DNA from: Ailanthus altissimus
Lineage: Eukaryota > Streptophyta > Magnoliopsida > Sapindales > Simaroubaceae
Assembly (NCBI GenBank): GCA_946807835.1
Contig: OX327710.1
Location: 10,218,501 to 10,282,500, forward strand
Reading direction: 5' to 3'
Length of the DNA: 64,000 bases
Shown here one piece after another: positions 11,274 through 23,450 of the stretch. The notes below the pieces were generated by a model. The model saw nothing but the letters and a program-made list of their open reading frames with translations. It did not search any database and was not told the origin of the DNA. The first letter of the stretch is position 1; every line of letters starts with the position of its first letter. The translations under genes and the position numbers were made by a program.

Positions 11274-13354
11274 ATGGAAATGGCGAAACCCGTTTGCTTT
11301 TCTCTTCAATACATCGCCTTCCTGGTGCTCGTTTGTGCAGTTGTTTCTTGGGGCGCAAGACTTCGCTCTCATCAATCACAAGGTCAGTCGAGTCACTGTT
11401 ATTCCGAGAAAATGCCACAAAAGAAGAGAAAAGTGATTCATCATTTTCTTGGAAACCAAACATGGCGATCTGAGAAAATGCATGTAAAGAAAAGAAAAGT
11501 TAAGTTAGTATCGAAATCCTTGTTTGCTTAACTGAAATGGGTTGTTAATTATATGCAAGAACTTGAATAAAACCAATAAAACGATTAAATTTTTACTTTC
11601 TCGCTTATATATTTTACTGGCTTTCTTGGTAATTGAACACTGTCTAGAACCCCACTAACATATTTCGTTTTCTTATTCTGTCTTTGTAACAGAACCAAGT
11701 TACTTAAAATTTGTGCACAATGCTACTGATTTTCAAACAGAGGATTCGTACGACTTCATTATAGTAGGAGGAGGCACTGCTGGGTGCCCATTAGCCGCAA
11801 CTCTCTCACAATCCTTCAAAGTACTTTTACTTGAACGCGGCGGTGTTGCCTATGGCAAGCCCAATTTGATGACGCAAGAAGGGTTCTTGACAACCCTCAT
11901 GGAGGTAGACATGTTTGACTCTCCAGCTCAGGTCTTCACGTCTGAGGATGGGGTCCCTAACGCCAGGGGACGTGTTCTTGGAGGCAGTAGTGCCATTAAT
12001 GCTGGGTTTTATAGCCGTGCTGATCCAGATTTTTATGAGAAATCTGGTATTAATTGGGACCTTAAGGTTGTGAACGAGTCATATGAGTGGGTCGAGAAGG
12101 CAATTGTGTTTAGGCCTGAGTTGAGAAATTGGCAATCAGCTGTTAGAGATGGGTTGTTGGAGGCTGGTGTTGATCCTTATAATGGGTTTAGATTAGATCA
12201 TGTGGCGGGGACTAAGATTGGGGGTTCCACTTTTGATAGTTCCGGAAGAAGGCATAGTTCTGCGGATCTTCTTACATATGCAAATGCCGCGAATATTGAA
12301 GTTGCTGTTTATGCAAGTGTGGAGAGGATATTGCTTGCATCTTCTTCACCTTATGCTGGTTCCAAGCATGCTGCGATTGGAGTCATTTATCGGGATCGGA
12401 TAAGGGGCTATCATCATGCTATGGTGAGGGAAAAGGGTGAGGTGATACTTTGTTCTGGTGCTATTGGGAGTCCTCAGTTGCTGCTTTTGAGTGGCATTGG
12501 TCCTAGGCCTTATCTATCATCTTGGGGAATTCCAATAGCTTATCATCATCCATATGTGGGTCAGTATATGTATGATAATCCGAGGAATGGCATCTCAATT
12601 GTTCCTCCAATCCCACTTGAGCATTCACTGATTCAGGTTGTTGGCATTACTGAAAATGGGGCTTATGTTGAAGCAGCTTCCAATGTCATCCCTTTCACTT
12701 CCCCTGCTCGTTCTGTTTTCATCAGGACAGCATCTTCACCTCTTTATATTACTGTGGCAACCTTGATGGAAAAGATTACTGGGCCACTTTCTAGTGGTTC
12801 ATTAACGTTGGCTTCAACAGACGTAAGGGTGAATCCGATTGTTCGTTTCAATTACTTTAGCAATCCAGTGGATGTTGAAAGGTGTGTCAATGGCACACGA
12901 AAGATTGGGGATGTGCTGAGAAGCCGGTCCATGGATGATTTCAAGTTTCATGAGTGGTTTGGGGCTAGAAATTTCAGGTTTGTTGGGCCTGCATTGCCTG
13001 TTGATCAATCTAACCATGCCCAGATGGCTGAATTTTGCCGCAGAACCGTGAACACTATATGGCATTATCATGGAGGCTGTGTTGTGGGGAGAGTAGTTGA
13101 TCGTGATCTTCACCTTATTGGTATTGATTCTCTTCGAGTTGTTGATGGATCGACGTTTAATGTATCACCAGGGACCAATCCTCAGGCTACACTAATGATG
13201 ATGGGGAGGTAACAGTTTGTTCTGTATTAAGCTCATAGTCTGTTATACGAATATGCCTGTGTACAAGTACTTCACCATTTTCTTTTCTTTTCTTTGTTTA
13301 TTTGGCAGATATGTTGGTTTGAAGATAATCAGAGAACGTTTGAGACATAGATAG
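11274..13354 (+). CDS. GMC oxidoreductase, HOTHEAD / (R)-mandelonitrile lyase-like (3 exons, 556 aa)
   Basis: Exons 11274-11382, 11693-13208 and 13309-13354 join in frame at GT-AG introns and end at TAG. Residues 1 to about 28 form a hydrophobic signal peptide (LQYIAFLVLVCAVVSWG), so the protein should enter the secretory pathway. The FAD-binding motif GGGTAG is at about 62-67, the GMC signature GRVLGGSSAINAGFY at about 129-143, a second family motif GAIGSPQLLLLSGIGP follows mid-protein, and the active-site block IWHYHGG (His about 494) precedes SPGTNPQATLMM. Family members oxidise alcohols (HOTHEAD acts on omega-hydroxy fatty acids in cuticle formation) or cleave mandelonitrile. The WHYHGGCVVG and DGSTFN-SPGTNPQ blocks fit the mandelonitrile-lyase-like branch, but substrate cannot be decided. 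The length is normal for the family and no break is seen. A second in-frame ATG two codons downstream could also serve as start. Confidence 0.93.
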
Positions 13355-14245
13355 ATAATCATTTTCTTCCACTGCTGCTGGAATTGCAGCTTGCTTTGCT
13401 GCCAACTTGTTAGTCTTTTTTTTTTTTCTTTGTATAATGTTGTGTTTCCTTTTAGAAGTTTGCCTAGCTGCCTCCAAATGGTAAAGCTCAATTGATTCAT
13501 TCTTTCCAAGTTATAAGATGGATGATGAGAGTATGCTGTCAAAGAAGATGACTAGCTGCGTCTGTGTTCTACCGATATGAATAATATTGGGAAAAAAAAA
13601 GCAGTTTTGAAGTCTTTTGCTTTGAGACACTTGTATTTGCAATGTAAATTCTAGACTAGAATCAATTTTGCTTCACGCTGTTAAATTCTTTCTTTTAGCT
13701 TTTATATGGTGACAGTTTTGTCTGTGTTTGAGATTCTGACTTCTGAAATGAATGATCCATGAATTAGCATTTATCAACTCTTTGTTCATGCTATTTTCTG
13801 CTTGCCAGGAATGTAAGCAAGCCACGTCAATTATTTGAACGCTCTGCTACATTTCAGTTAGAGCCATTGCAAAAATAATTTGTGGCTGATGCTTAGGGAT
13901 GTTTTTACTTCAGAGGAATGAATTATTGTATGGTTAGAATGAGAGTTGATACGGGTATGTCATACTTGACCAGTAGACAAATACTGAAAACAAATGTTCT
14001 CATAAAAAAAAGAGAAGTGTTTGATTAGTAATATTTTGCCATTTCTAGAGCAGCTGATAAATGGTGACCATTAGTCTTAGCTAACTAACCATTTAGTTTC
14101 AAACATACTTATTTGAGCTTTCCAATTTTAGAAGAAATCCAATGAAACAAGCATTGAATCAAAAATATGAAATTGATTGTTGCAGATATTAAGCTATGCT
14201 CTTCAATTTGATACTTTATATGGCATTAATTAAGTCACAGCCTTG
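13355..14245. other. 3' flank of the GMC oxidoreductase gene
   Basis: The first 250 bases are probably 3' UTR, with AATAAT followed by a run of A near 13578-13600. The remainder shows no gene or repeat before the gypsy LTR begins. Confidence 0.5.
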
Positions 14246-14731
14246 TGTCATGCCCCAATGTTCTCAAGCATTTCTTCGAACACTTGGTACGCGACAAAGC
14301 ATCTTAGAGGCTATATGGGCCGTTGGAATGGTCACGAGCCGGAGCTTCTAGAAAACCCACTGACATGGATGAAGATTCGGGGTAAGCCGACTTATTAGGG
14401 TCGTAAACCCCTATTTGGAAGGAGAATATTCTATAGCATATGTGATGACATTTAAGAATATTTTGTAGTATATTATTCCATCTTGTATGTACATCGGTAG
14501 CTTATTTAAATTTCAACCGTTGATTGTAAATGGCTATTAGTATATAAAGGGGAGAACCTCAGTTATACATAGCATAATCTCATAGCTTGTAATCTCTTCA
14601 GTAATATAGAGAGCTTTTTCTCAAACACCTTATGTGCGTGTTTTCTCCTCTCTTCTTTGTGAGTAGAGTTTTCTAGGCTGCTTAGCGCACAATGCGTCTA
14701 AGGCCACACAGTTCTAAAAAAATATGTGACA
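14246..14731 (+). repeat. 5' LTR of gypsy element (486 bp)
   Basis: It begins TGTCATGCC and ends GTGACA. A TATA box (TATATAAAGG) lies at 14541-14550. Its first half matches 17282-17529, for instance the shared block ATAGCATATGTGATGACATT. It is followed at 14734 by TGGTATCAGAAC, a primer-binding site for initiator tRNA-Met with one change from the usual TGGTATCAGAGC. Confidence 0.88.
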
Positions 14732-14733
14732 TT

Positions 14734-14745
14734 TGGTATCAGAAC
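14734..14745 (+). promoter_or_regulatory. tRNA-Met primer-binding site of gypsy element
   Basis: TGGTATCAGAAC lies two bases after the 5' LTR. In LTR elements this site primes minus-strand DNA synthesis. Confidence 0.8.
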
Positions 14746-14749
14746 GGGT

Positions 14750-17240
14750 TCAAAGAAGATAGGAAAGACGTTGCCATATCGTCAAAGTTGATTGAAGAAA
14801 GGGATAGGAACCCTAAAGCTAAGAGGCACAACAATGTACCTCTTGACAAGTCTGTTGATCCAAGCCATGAGTTAGGGAATATAGTGAAAATAATTGGTGG
14901 CCCTATGGGAAAGGTGACGGATCATCTTGGGGAGTTAGAGCAGCAAGTGGAGAAGCTCAATGCGGGACTTGTTATTTAAGGGGACGAGTAGCGCTCCCTC
15001 ATCGACACATCCATCGAGAGTTATGCTATTGGCAGCGTGATTGGATCAAGGCTTTTCAAGCGAAGGTATATACCACTGTGGACAAAGTTCAAGCCCAAGT
15101 AGATGAGCTGCATAGAGGGTTTGGCATTGTCAAGAAGGATGTGGTGTTGTGCAAGCGAGTGGTATTGCATAGGGCTGTCGCTGTTCAAGGGGCACCAAGA
15201 GTTGAGGCTCTTAAGTCGAAGGAGTTTAGCTGCAAACGGAATACCAAGGAGCTCAACAACTACTTTTGGCAAATGGAAAGATATTTCAAAGCCATGGGCA
15301 CGCGGGACGAAAACAAGTAAATATCGTGACCTTATATCTTTCTGATCATGCAATTTTGTGGTGGCATAAGAAAAGAGAGGAGATACGCAAGGATACCTGC
15401 ACCATCAACACCTGGAAAGAATTACAACGGGAGTTGAAGCTCTAATTTTATTTGGAGAACGTAACGCACGACGCTCGAAAACGATTAAAAGAATTGAAGA
15501 AGACCAAGTCTATCAGCGAGTATGTGGAGGAGTACTCCCTGTTAATGCTTCAAATCCCTAACATGAGTGAAGAGGACTTGTTGTTTCAATTTCTTAGATA
15601 GGTTACAAACATGGGTGTCCAATGAGTTAAAGCAGTGTGGGGTGAAAAGAATATCTAATGCTCTTACATTGGCGAAAACATTCATAGATTACCGTAAGGG
15701 TGACTCAGGAAAGTCCAAGAATTCGAAACCCAATCATAGCAAAGGTAGGGGCACTAAGGAGTTTTATTCTCCGGAGGATGAGAAGGAGAAAGGTAAACCG
15801 CTCAAGTAGGGAAAGCAGAAGTGCAACAGTCAAAGAAGTAATGTACCAAAGACGAACTACGTCCTTTGTGAAGGGGATCACTAGGTCAAGGATTATCTAA
15901 AGAATAAAGCTTTCAAATCAATGGTTACAGTACATGAAGCTTACAAGTAAGGTCAAATAGGGTGTTTACAGCTGCTCAACACAATGAAAGCCAAGATGAG
16001 TGCTAGCACGCCAACGGGAAAGACACTCATGTATGTTGAAGCCTACATCAACTGCATAAAGACTCAAGTGCTAATAGATACGGGTTCGACGTACAACTTC
16101 ATTAAGCTTGCGGAGGTGAAGCACTTGGGCTTGATATGGAGAAAGATGAGGGATTCCTCAAATCGGTAAATGTTGCGGTCAAACCACTAGATGGGGTAGT
16201 TTGAGGGATTGATACTAACTTAAGGAAATAGTAAGGCGAGGTAAATTTCTCGATAGCACATCTTGATGATTTTGATGTAGTGCTAGGTATGAAATTCCTG
16301 AGGCAGTATGACGTAGTACCACTTCCTCGACACGATTATGTATGCATCATGGATGAGGGACCCTATATGATACCGATAGTAGATAATCTTAGGGATAGGC
16401 AATCCTAGCCGAAAGACAACACCAAACTCCTTTCTGCCATTCAACTAATGGAGTTGCTGAGCGCAAAGGAGAAGCATATCCAGTAACAAGTAGGGAGATG
16501 GATGATAAGGCAACAATGGGAGAGGATAAGCTACCAACGAGGGTTGTGAAAGTGCTCGGGCAGCACAAGGGGGTCGTACTAACTGTCATACCATAGAAAA
16601 CACCACAAAGGGGTAAAATTGAGCATGGAAAAAAATGTTGAAGCTTGGGTTTACACTTTCAACTACAACGCAGATGCCTCACCCAGAATTAGATGAGTTA
16701 CGGAAAAAATTCAATGAGTTGTTAGGTGCGGGTATCATTCAGCAACTCAAGGCGTCACATGATGCTTTCAACACAAGAAGTAGGGTAGAGACAAGTAGCG
16801 GCCTATCAAGCATCGTGTAAGGGACTTGGGGATGGAGATGATACTTCCACCATAGCGCAAGATAGTACGCCCACTTCACAAGGGCCTTGATCGTAGGGAC
16901 AGATGGTCATTACCTGTTGCCAATAAGGTTGGCAATGTTTCGCATAAGGTAGGGATACCTTCAAGACAACAGCTGCATCCGATGTTTTTTTTAGAGCTGT
17001 TTGAAGTCATATTGAAGATGTACGAAAGACATGAAGCATAAATGAGGACCTTTAGGGATTTTCACATGGGATAACAAATGGGCAAAACTCATTCATGACG
17101 AACGGGTGGTGTGGAAGAAAGATCCAACCCCAAGGCATAAGTATTTTGTCAAATGGAAAGGGTTGCCCAATATTGGAGCACGTTAGGAATACGAGAGTGC
17201 ATAGCAACAGATTGAAGAATGAGGTAGGCAAGTTCCAACA
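14750..17240 (+). pseudogene. Gypsy gag-pol pseudogene with chromodomain
   Basis: Several frames together show: gag (ELNNYFWQMERYFKAMG at about 15250-15300, then ILWWHKK and YVEEYSLLMLQIP); retropepsin with VLIDTGSTYNFI (about 16070), whose Asp-Thr-Gly active site is intact; a following VVLGMKFLRQYD block; an RT stub with PELDELRKKFNELL; the post-integrase block RKIVRPLHKGLDRR with HPMF; and a chromodomain-like KYFVKWKGLPN (about 17140-17170). Stops and frameshifts are frequent. The chromodomain at the pol end marks the chromovirus lineage, where it is thought to steer integration into heterochromatin. Confidence 0.82.
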
Positions 17241-17267
17241 AAGACGCGACAAGGGCATTGTGTGAAG

Positions 17268-17529
17268 TTAGTGGGGGAGAATGTCACACTCTACTGTTCT
17301 AAAGCATTTTCTTGAACACTTGGTGTGCGATAAAGCCTTCTAGATTCTATATGGGCCATTGGAATGGTTCACAGGCTAGAGCTTCTAGAAGACTCGCTAA
17401 TATGGGTGAAGATCTGGGCCAAGCCCGTGACTTATTAGGGTCATAAATCCCTATTTAGAAAGAGAATATTCCATAGCATATGTGATGACATTTAGGAATA
17501 TTCTGAGGCATAATATTCTATCTTGTATG
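17268..17529 (+). repeat. 3' LTR of gypsy element, truncated, with polypurine tract
   Basis: A polypurine tract (AGTGGGGGAGAA) precedes the LTR start TGTCACACTC at 17282. The match to the 5' LTR stops after TCTTGTATGT, exactly where the copia LTR begins with TGTTAGAG. The remaining half of this LTR was not found elsewhere in the window. Confidence 0.85.
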
Positions 17530-19688
17530 TGTTAGAGATCTAACATACGTAGGTGTATGCATGTGTAATAGTATTTATTGCATAAAATATGTATCTCATA
17601 CATATTTAGCACTGCATAATAATTAAATCATACAATAAATACAGTAAATAATATATTAATATTTTTGAAGGGTGAAGAAATCACCGAAACGTGTAACGTT
17701 TTACATGTGTATCATGGGAGTCCACTTGGAGACTAACTCGTTGGCAGTTCTAGTCACCAACTCAGTGGGTTTGGTAAGCTAGAACAACAACTCCAAATCT
17801 AGCACTAAATTTAACACTTAAACCTTTTGAATTTATTTTTCCCTTGATCAACTGTTTAATCAACAAAATAAATTCCTGATTATTTTAACTGATAGCCAAT
17901 AATGAAGATAATTTATAAACTGGCTTCAACATTTGAAACCATTCACAAAATATCAAATCTCTTCTTCTTCACATCTTTGGCGAGCCATGCTTCGAAACTA
18001 ATACATTTTATTTTGGTTTAAAAACAAAACAACCTAAACTAAAATAGAAAATGAAAAAATTCTCTTCATTTTCTCTAAAAAAAGTGGCTTCCACATATTA
18101 TCACATTATATATATCTTAAATGTATAAAATAATAATATTATAATAATAAAATATTAAACACTTGCTCATCAATTAAATAAATAATATAATATAAGAAAT
18201 AGTTGACAATTATACAACATTATAAAATATAATAATATTATATAATACAATATTTTTTATCATTTAATAATTAAATAATCATTGTGTGAAATGACCATTT
18301 TACCTTTCATAAATAGTTACTAAGTCTATCCCTTAGCGGGTCTCACCAAATTTCACACTTTGATAGACTCAACCAAGGGTCCACAATGCGCCACGAGTTA
18401 TTATACAATTCGTAAATAATAATTATTGTATTTAACACTTAAATACAGACATGCATACATTCTCGTGTTAGTGCTGGATATTATTAGATTAAACAATTTA
18501 ATCTAGTATGTTGCCTCAGTGCTCAACGAGTATACTCCATATCGCGGGACTCCTTGGGTCCACGCCTGATTCGTCAAATGAAACTATTCCATAAGTCTGT
18601 GAATATTGCCCTACGCACATGTCACGAAAATACAAATTAGGGCATCAACCATCCAAGCTGAGGTCATAACGCATACGTATAGTCATTCCGTCATTATATC
18701 ATGGATGTGCAGGGATATAGATTATTACTGTCAAATTTCCATATGCCCATCCATATCATATCTCCAAACTTGTATCTCATTGAACAATATGTACAAACGT
18801 CTTTGTCATATTATTACACCCTGGCAGAAACTTTTTTTCAGGATTAATGCTTGTGGCCGCAAGAATTTCTGAGATACAGTCTCAAAGCATCTAGATATCT
18901 AACTTTTTTTGCGAGCTAACGGATCCCATATCTGTATACACCAGACTCCATAAGCATCGGACTATACCCAACAACACCAGTAGTCACACCAAAAAAGGTT
19001 TGTGACATGCGTGAAACTAAAGTATGGTGGATCATTACAAACCCACCATGACACTCAGGACAAAAGACCATGTATACTACTCAACTTGAGAGGACCCTCT
19101 GTTGACGGCTTACATAGGGTGTTTATCGAAGGCCCTCGTGAGTTCATCCTATATCCAGTCTTAACTGGATACCCATAAGTCAATACGAGCTTCAAACTCA
19201 CAGTCGACTAGAAACGATCATCTATACCCTATGGATACGATATATACTGATCTATATAAAGATATCAACCGGTAGACCCGCATCAACAGAAATAGATTAT
19301 GGATAATATTTAAGAACATATTTGCGCAACTGTCATTTTCTGGCACCTGATTGCAACTCTTGCAACTATGCAATTACTAATATATTCTCGAGTCTATGTC
19401 CCATTATAGACAATGCTCCAACTCTTGGATCTTCACTGAGTATTATAACCAGTTAACAATTAGCTGTGTTAACATTTAACATTTATATCTCTCAGTATAG
19501 CAAACTGAGGGCCTTTATTTAAACTCCTTTAGATTAGATCTGAACTTCTTCAGATCATACAATGTTTGTAATGTTACATTGCATAATACCATTTAAAAAA
19601 GTATTAGTGATTTAATGAGAATTTACACATGTATAAATACATAAGTATATGTACATTCATGGATGGCATGCAAGCACCAACCCTAACA
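17530..19688 (-). repeat. Long LTR of a Ty1/copia element, minus orientation (about 2.16 kb)
   Basis: On the + strand it starts TGTTAGAG and ends CCCTAACA, i.e. TG...CA in either direction. Reading the minus strand, a purine-rich stretch (GAGCAAGTGTGAGAT) lies directly before TGTTAGGG, as a polypurine tract precedes a 3' LTR. Beyond it (19720-19811) is the end of a copia RNase H. Its left end interrupts the gypsy LTR. No partner LTR in the same orientation was found. Confidence 0.72.
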
Positions 19689-19699
19689 ATCTCACACTT

Positions 19700-19811
19700 G
19701 CTCTGTGTCATTCATAATGGTATCTCATACACATTAACTCAACGTGTTTCGTAAACACTTTTAAAGTCATGCCCTTAGAAAGTGGGTTCGCTAAATTATT
19801 TATAAAACACT
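19700..19811 (-). pseudogene. Copia RNase H C-terminal fragment
   Basis: The minus strand reads NLANPLSKGMTLKVFTKHVE and then MCMRYHYE and a stop. This matches the copia polyprotein end, where the family motif is LADPLTKGL. It ends about 30 bases before the LTR, as expected. The rest of the polyprotein is absent. A 27-bp direct duplication (AACACTTCTACAAATAATCA...) lies alongside at about 19804-19860. Confidence 0.65.
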
Positions 19812-20076
19812 TCTACAAATAATCACATCTATAGAACACTTCTACAAATAATCACATCTTTCTAAGCAAAGATCTCTTTAATCATGTGAGACTCCTCTTA
19901 ACATAATTAGAGTATTTGTGTCCTTTTGGTACTTCGGCCTAACAACGGCCTATTTTTATTGTAAAACTATAGGATATGATGTAATGATATTAGAAAATGT
20001 CATTTTGCAACTATGTTCTCAAATACTATGTTTCTTATCTATCTTCACTAATGTGAGTCTGTTAGTGAAAACCTTA

Positions 20077-20100
20077 TTATATATATATATATATATATAT
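20077..20100. repeat. (TA)n microsatellite
   Basis: About 12 TA units. It marks the junction between the copia interior fragment on the left and the inverted LTR copy on the right. Confidence 0.95.
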
Positions 20101-21620
20101 CAGTTTATGTCTATATTTAGATGGTTAGTTTTATCAGACCATGAGTTTAGTGAAAACTCGTATAGAGATACAGGTATTTAATAAAGATTGGGTACTGAAC
20201 AGACTCACGAAGACTTCCAATAGACATCCCCTAAAGTCGTCAATAAAGTGTCTTCTCGAGTTGAGTAGTATTCATGATCTTTTGACCTGAGCACTACGAT
20301 GGACTTGTCAGTAATCCACCATACTTTGATTTCACACATGTAAGAAAACTTTCATGGTCTGACTGTTGGTTGTCGCTGGGTATGGTCCGATACTCATGAT
20401 GTCTGTTGTGCATAGACATAGCATCCATTAGCTCATTTCGGTGAGTAATATGTCATGATGCTATAAGATTGTGTTTCAGAAAATCTTAAGGCCATAACCA
20501 GTAATACCCGAGAAAAGAGTTTTATGTAAGGATAAATAATATTTACAAAAATAATATCACAAAAGTATTTGTAGATATTATTTATTGAAATAAAAATTTG
20601 GAGATAAGTTTACGGTTGAACATATATAGATTTGAAGGTGTTAATTAATATATCCGCTCTACTAGGATATAAATGATGGAAGAATTATACATATATGTTA
20701 TAACCTCAACTTGTATGGTCTAACGTGCTGTTTTATAATATCCGTAATATGTATGTAGGACATTGTTCACAGACGTATGGACAAGTTCCATATAAAAATC
20801 AGACATTGACCTAGAGAGTCTCACAATATGAAGTGTACTCGTTGTGTACTGGAGCAACATATTGGGTTAAACAGTCTGTCCTAGAAATTCCAGCAAACCG
20901 TAAATTTATTTTAGGGTTTCTTAGGATGTTCACTTGTTAAGACTTAAATATTAAGTACATGACTTAATTTGTTGACATGAGTTGTTAACCAATAGATGTT
21001 GACAAGTGATATAATGTTATCATGAGTTATTTTTACTTTGAATTGACTTATTAATCTTGTAAGTAAAATTAAATAAAGTAAATTAATTATTCAAGATAAT
21101 TTTGAATAATTAAAATAAATATTATTTAAATAAATAATATATATTTAATGTTAAATGAAAAACATACTTAATTTGCAAAATATATACTAATATGGTGAAG
21201 CATTATTCATAAGATGATTAATGGTGCAAAATTATGGCTATTAAAAGAGGCAAACAAAACTTGTTTTCAATTAATTGGCCATTTAATGAATTTTTTTTCT
21301 TCTAATAGAGCACATATGAAGTGGAACAACAACTAAATATTGAAAAACTTATTTTCATTTTCTAAATCAAGGTGAGATACGGAAGAGAGATTTAGGCAAT
21401 GAGTAGTTTTTGTAACTTGTTTTAAGCAAAGAGTTGTAAGGCGAACATAAAAGAAATAAAACATTTCATCTCTTCTTCTTTTAAGAAACAAAACTTGAAA
21501 AATAAAAGTGTTTTAAGGGTTAAAAACAAAACTTCAAGAGTTAGGCTCGCACATATTACTCTAGATGCATCTGCTCTTCCAATCATAACCATTCCTTAAG
21601 AGGAAGAAAGATTTGAACTT
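20095..21620 (+). repeat. Inverted, diverged copy of the long copia LTR
   Basis: Read in reverse complement, 20095-20470 aligns with 18890-19240, sharing for example AAGTATGGTGGAT and AATACTACTCAACT(C/T)GAGA. 20690-20900 aligns with 18470-18680, sharing the CTCGTTG(T/A)G block and an ACAGAC(G/T)TATGGA-like block. Divergence and gaps are substantial, so this is a related older LTR in the opposite orientation. Its left end is lost at the TA microsatellite and its right end fades near 21600. Confidence 0.7.
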
Positions 21621-21689
21621 GGATTTTGACAATTGTTTTTTAATTGATGTGTTCCGTCGAGTTTGACATTTGTTTTTCATGTTATAGAT

Positions 21690-23450
21690 CTTCAAGACTT
21701 CATGGAGAATATTTTAAATGTGCTGTTGAGCTTCCTATGATAGAGGGTTAAAAGACAAGCACCCAAAAAAAAAATGAAAACGGTATCCCACGACGTACTT
21801 GAGGGTGCAGAAGCTCCTCCGACTTCCAAACAGTAAAGGACTGAACATTCTTCTAAGGTTCTAGTTCCCAAGGTTGTACCAGAGTCCACTAATGCTGATG
21901 AGATGGTTTTTGAAGTTATACCAAGACCTTCTAGTGCTGAAGTTTCGATTTTAAACTAGAGGGAGTTTTTCAGGCAGAGCTAATAGAGGTTCCTGAAACT
22001 ATGCCTGAGCCTCCCTCATTTACTGCTTCCGACCTCGTGTCGAAGAGCTTCGTTCCTCCTGGTAAGTGTTTTGTTTCTTTTATTCTCTTTCCTTTTTTGT
22101 TTGTTGTTGTTGTTGTTGTTGTTTTTCTTTTTTTGCTAACTCTTGCTAACTTACTCTTCACGACCCCATTTTTACAAAGAAAATTTAATATTTAGAGTGA
22201 CTCAAAGGATCGTGCTTCCCTCTAGAACATGAGCTAGAAGAGGAAAGGGTTTTGTTTCCTCATTTAGAATAGGAAAAGGGAGATGGAAAGGTCATGCTCC
22301 TTGATATTCTCCTTCGTGATCACCTTCATGGGCTACACCAAATGAAAAAGATGAGTTTGCCCCATAGCTCTAAAAAAAGGGCTATTTGAACATAGTGAAG
22401 AACTACGATCTTAAGGATGGACAGGGAAAGTTCAGTTGCTACCTTGGAAAGTTATTCACCCCTACTGAGAGGAAGCTGCTTCCAGCGATGAGAGGAGAGA
22501 ACTAGGAGCTAAAAAGTGCCACTTTTTGGATCGCAGTGAGTTTAATTGCTTCTATCAATGAATGGAATAGGGGTTATAGCTTATATATCTGACTGAGTTG
22601 TATTTCATAGACTTTGTAGGATAGGTTATGCATGGCTAATCACTGATTAAGGAGGAAGCAAAAACAATGATTAAGGATTACCAATTGATTTGGTGGGGGG
22701 CATAAAATCAAATAAAAAGGATGGAAAAGTATAATAGACAGCTGAGGGTTGATAACGCGAAAGGGTTTACAGCTATTGAGTTGTGGAAAATTGTGGGTAT
22801 ATTAAATGGGGAAGTGGGGGAGCTTAAAATGGCCAATGAGGATTTGCTATGTGAGAGGGAAGAACTGTAGGCCTTCTTAACAGCTAATAAGAATAATGTA
22901 TTTGTTGGAAATGGAAGTGGAGAATATGAAATTTGGGAAAGACACCTTGGATGGGACAATCAGTCAGCTTCAAGATCAAGTGTCAACCGTTAATGTTTAG
23001 CTTCAGAGGGAGAACGATGAACTACAAGAGGTCAATAATCGAATTGCTATGGGTGCTGACCTTTTAAAGGCCTCAGAAGCTCGAGCTTCTGAGTTGGAGG
23101 TAGTGCCTAAAGAGTTAAGAACAACACTTGAGAACTCTCAATAAGCAATAGTTGCTTCTAAGTTTGAGGCTGAAGCTTTAATGCCTAATGGAAGAAGAGG
23201 TTAAACAGGCCGTGAGATTGTACGAGCATTAAAGTATTGGTGGCACTGCTTGATGTTTCAAGCACGGATTCAGATCTGGACATGATCATTCCACCTACAG
23301 ATAACTGCCTAAAAACTTCGATGTTGTCTACAGGTGGTATAGAGGTTGGTATGCAAGGCACCTTTAAATGAGCTTCGAAGGCTGATCCTGGTGCGATCAT
23401 TCTCCTAAATGATTCCTTGAATGAGGAATAGCTATTTTCTTTTGAGCTTC
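21690..23450 (+). pseudogene. Decayed coiled-coil ORF, possibly retroelement gag-like
   Basis: Broken frames on the + strand read as charged, helical protein: LQRENDELQEVNNRIAMGAD and then LLKASEARASELE (about 23000-23100), followed by a Ser/Asp-rich tail (DVSSTDSDLDMIIPP at about 23260-23300). Upstream frames are Pro/Glu/Val-rich. The pattern recalls the coiled-coil regions of gag-like proteins in plant gypsy-related elements, but no diagnostic motif was found and stops are frequent. An assignment beyond 'decayed coiled-coil coding DNA' is not supported. Confidence 0.35.

Larger units (their letters stand above)
14246..17529 (+). mobile_element. Ty3/gypsy chromovirus-type retrotransposon, deleted and truncated
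   Basis: The 5' LTR is 14246-14731 and the 3' LTR starts at 17282. The interior runs gag, protease, a reverse transcriptase stub, an integrase tail and a chromodomain, all broken. The central region from most of the RT through most of the integrase is missing, because RT N-terminal sequence (about 16660-16760) is followed within about 100 bases by the post-integrase motif RKIVRPLHKG (about 16855). The 3' LTR is cut at 17529 by a copia LTR, so the insertion order is gypsy first, copia second. Confidence 0.88.

Noticed and set aside
11167..11463. Minus-strand 98-codon frame opposite the first exon of the GMC gene
   Set aside because: It is a shadow of the C/T-rich leader and exon 1, with a Gly/Glu run from the pyrimidine tract and no domain.
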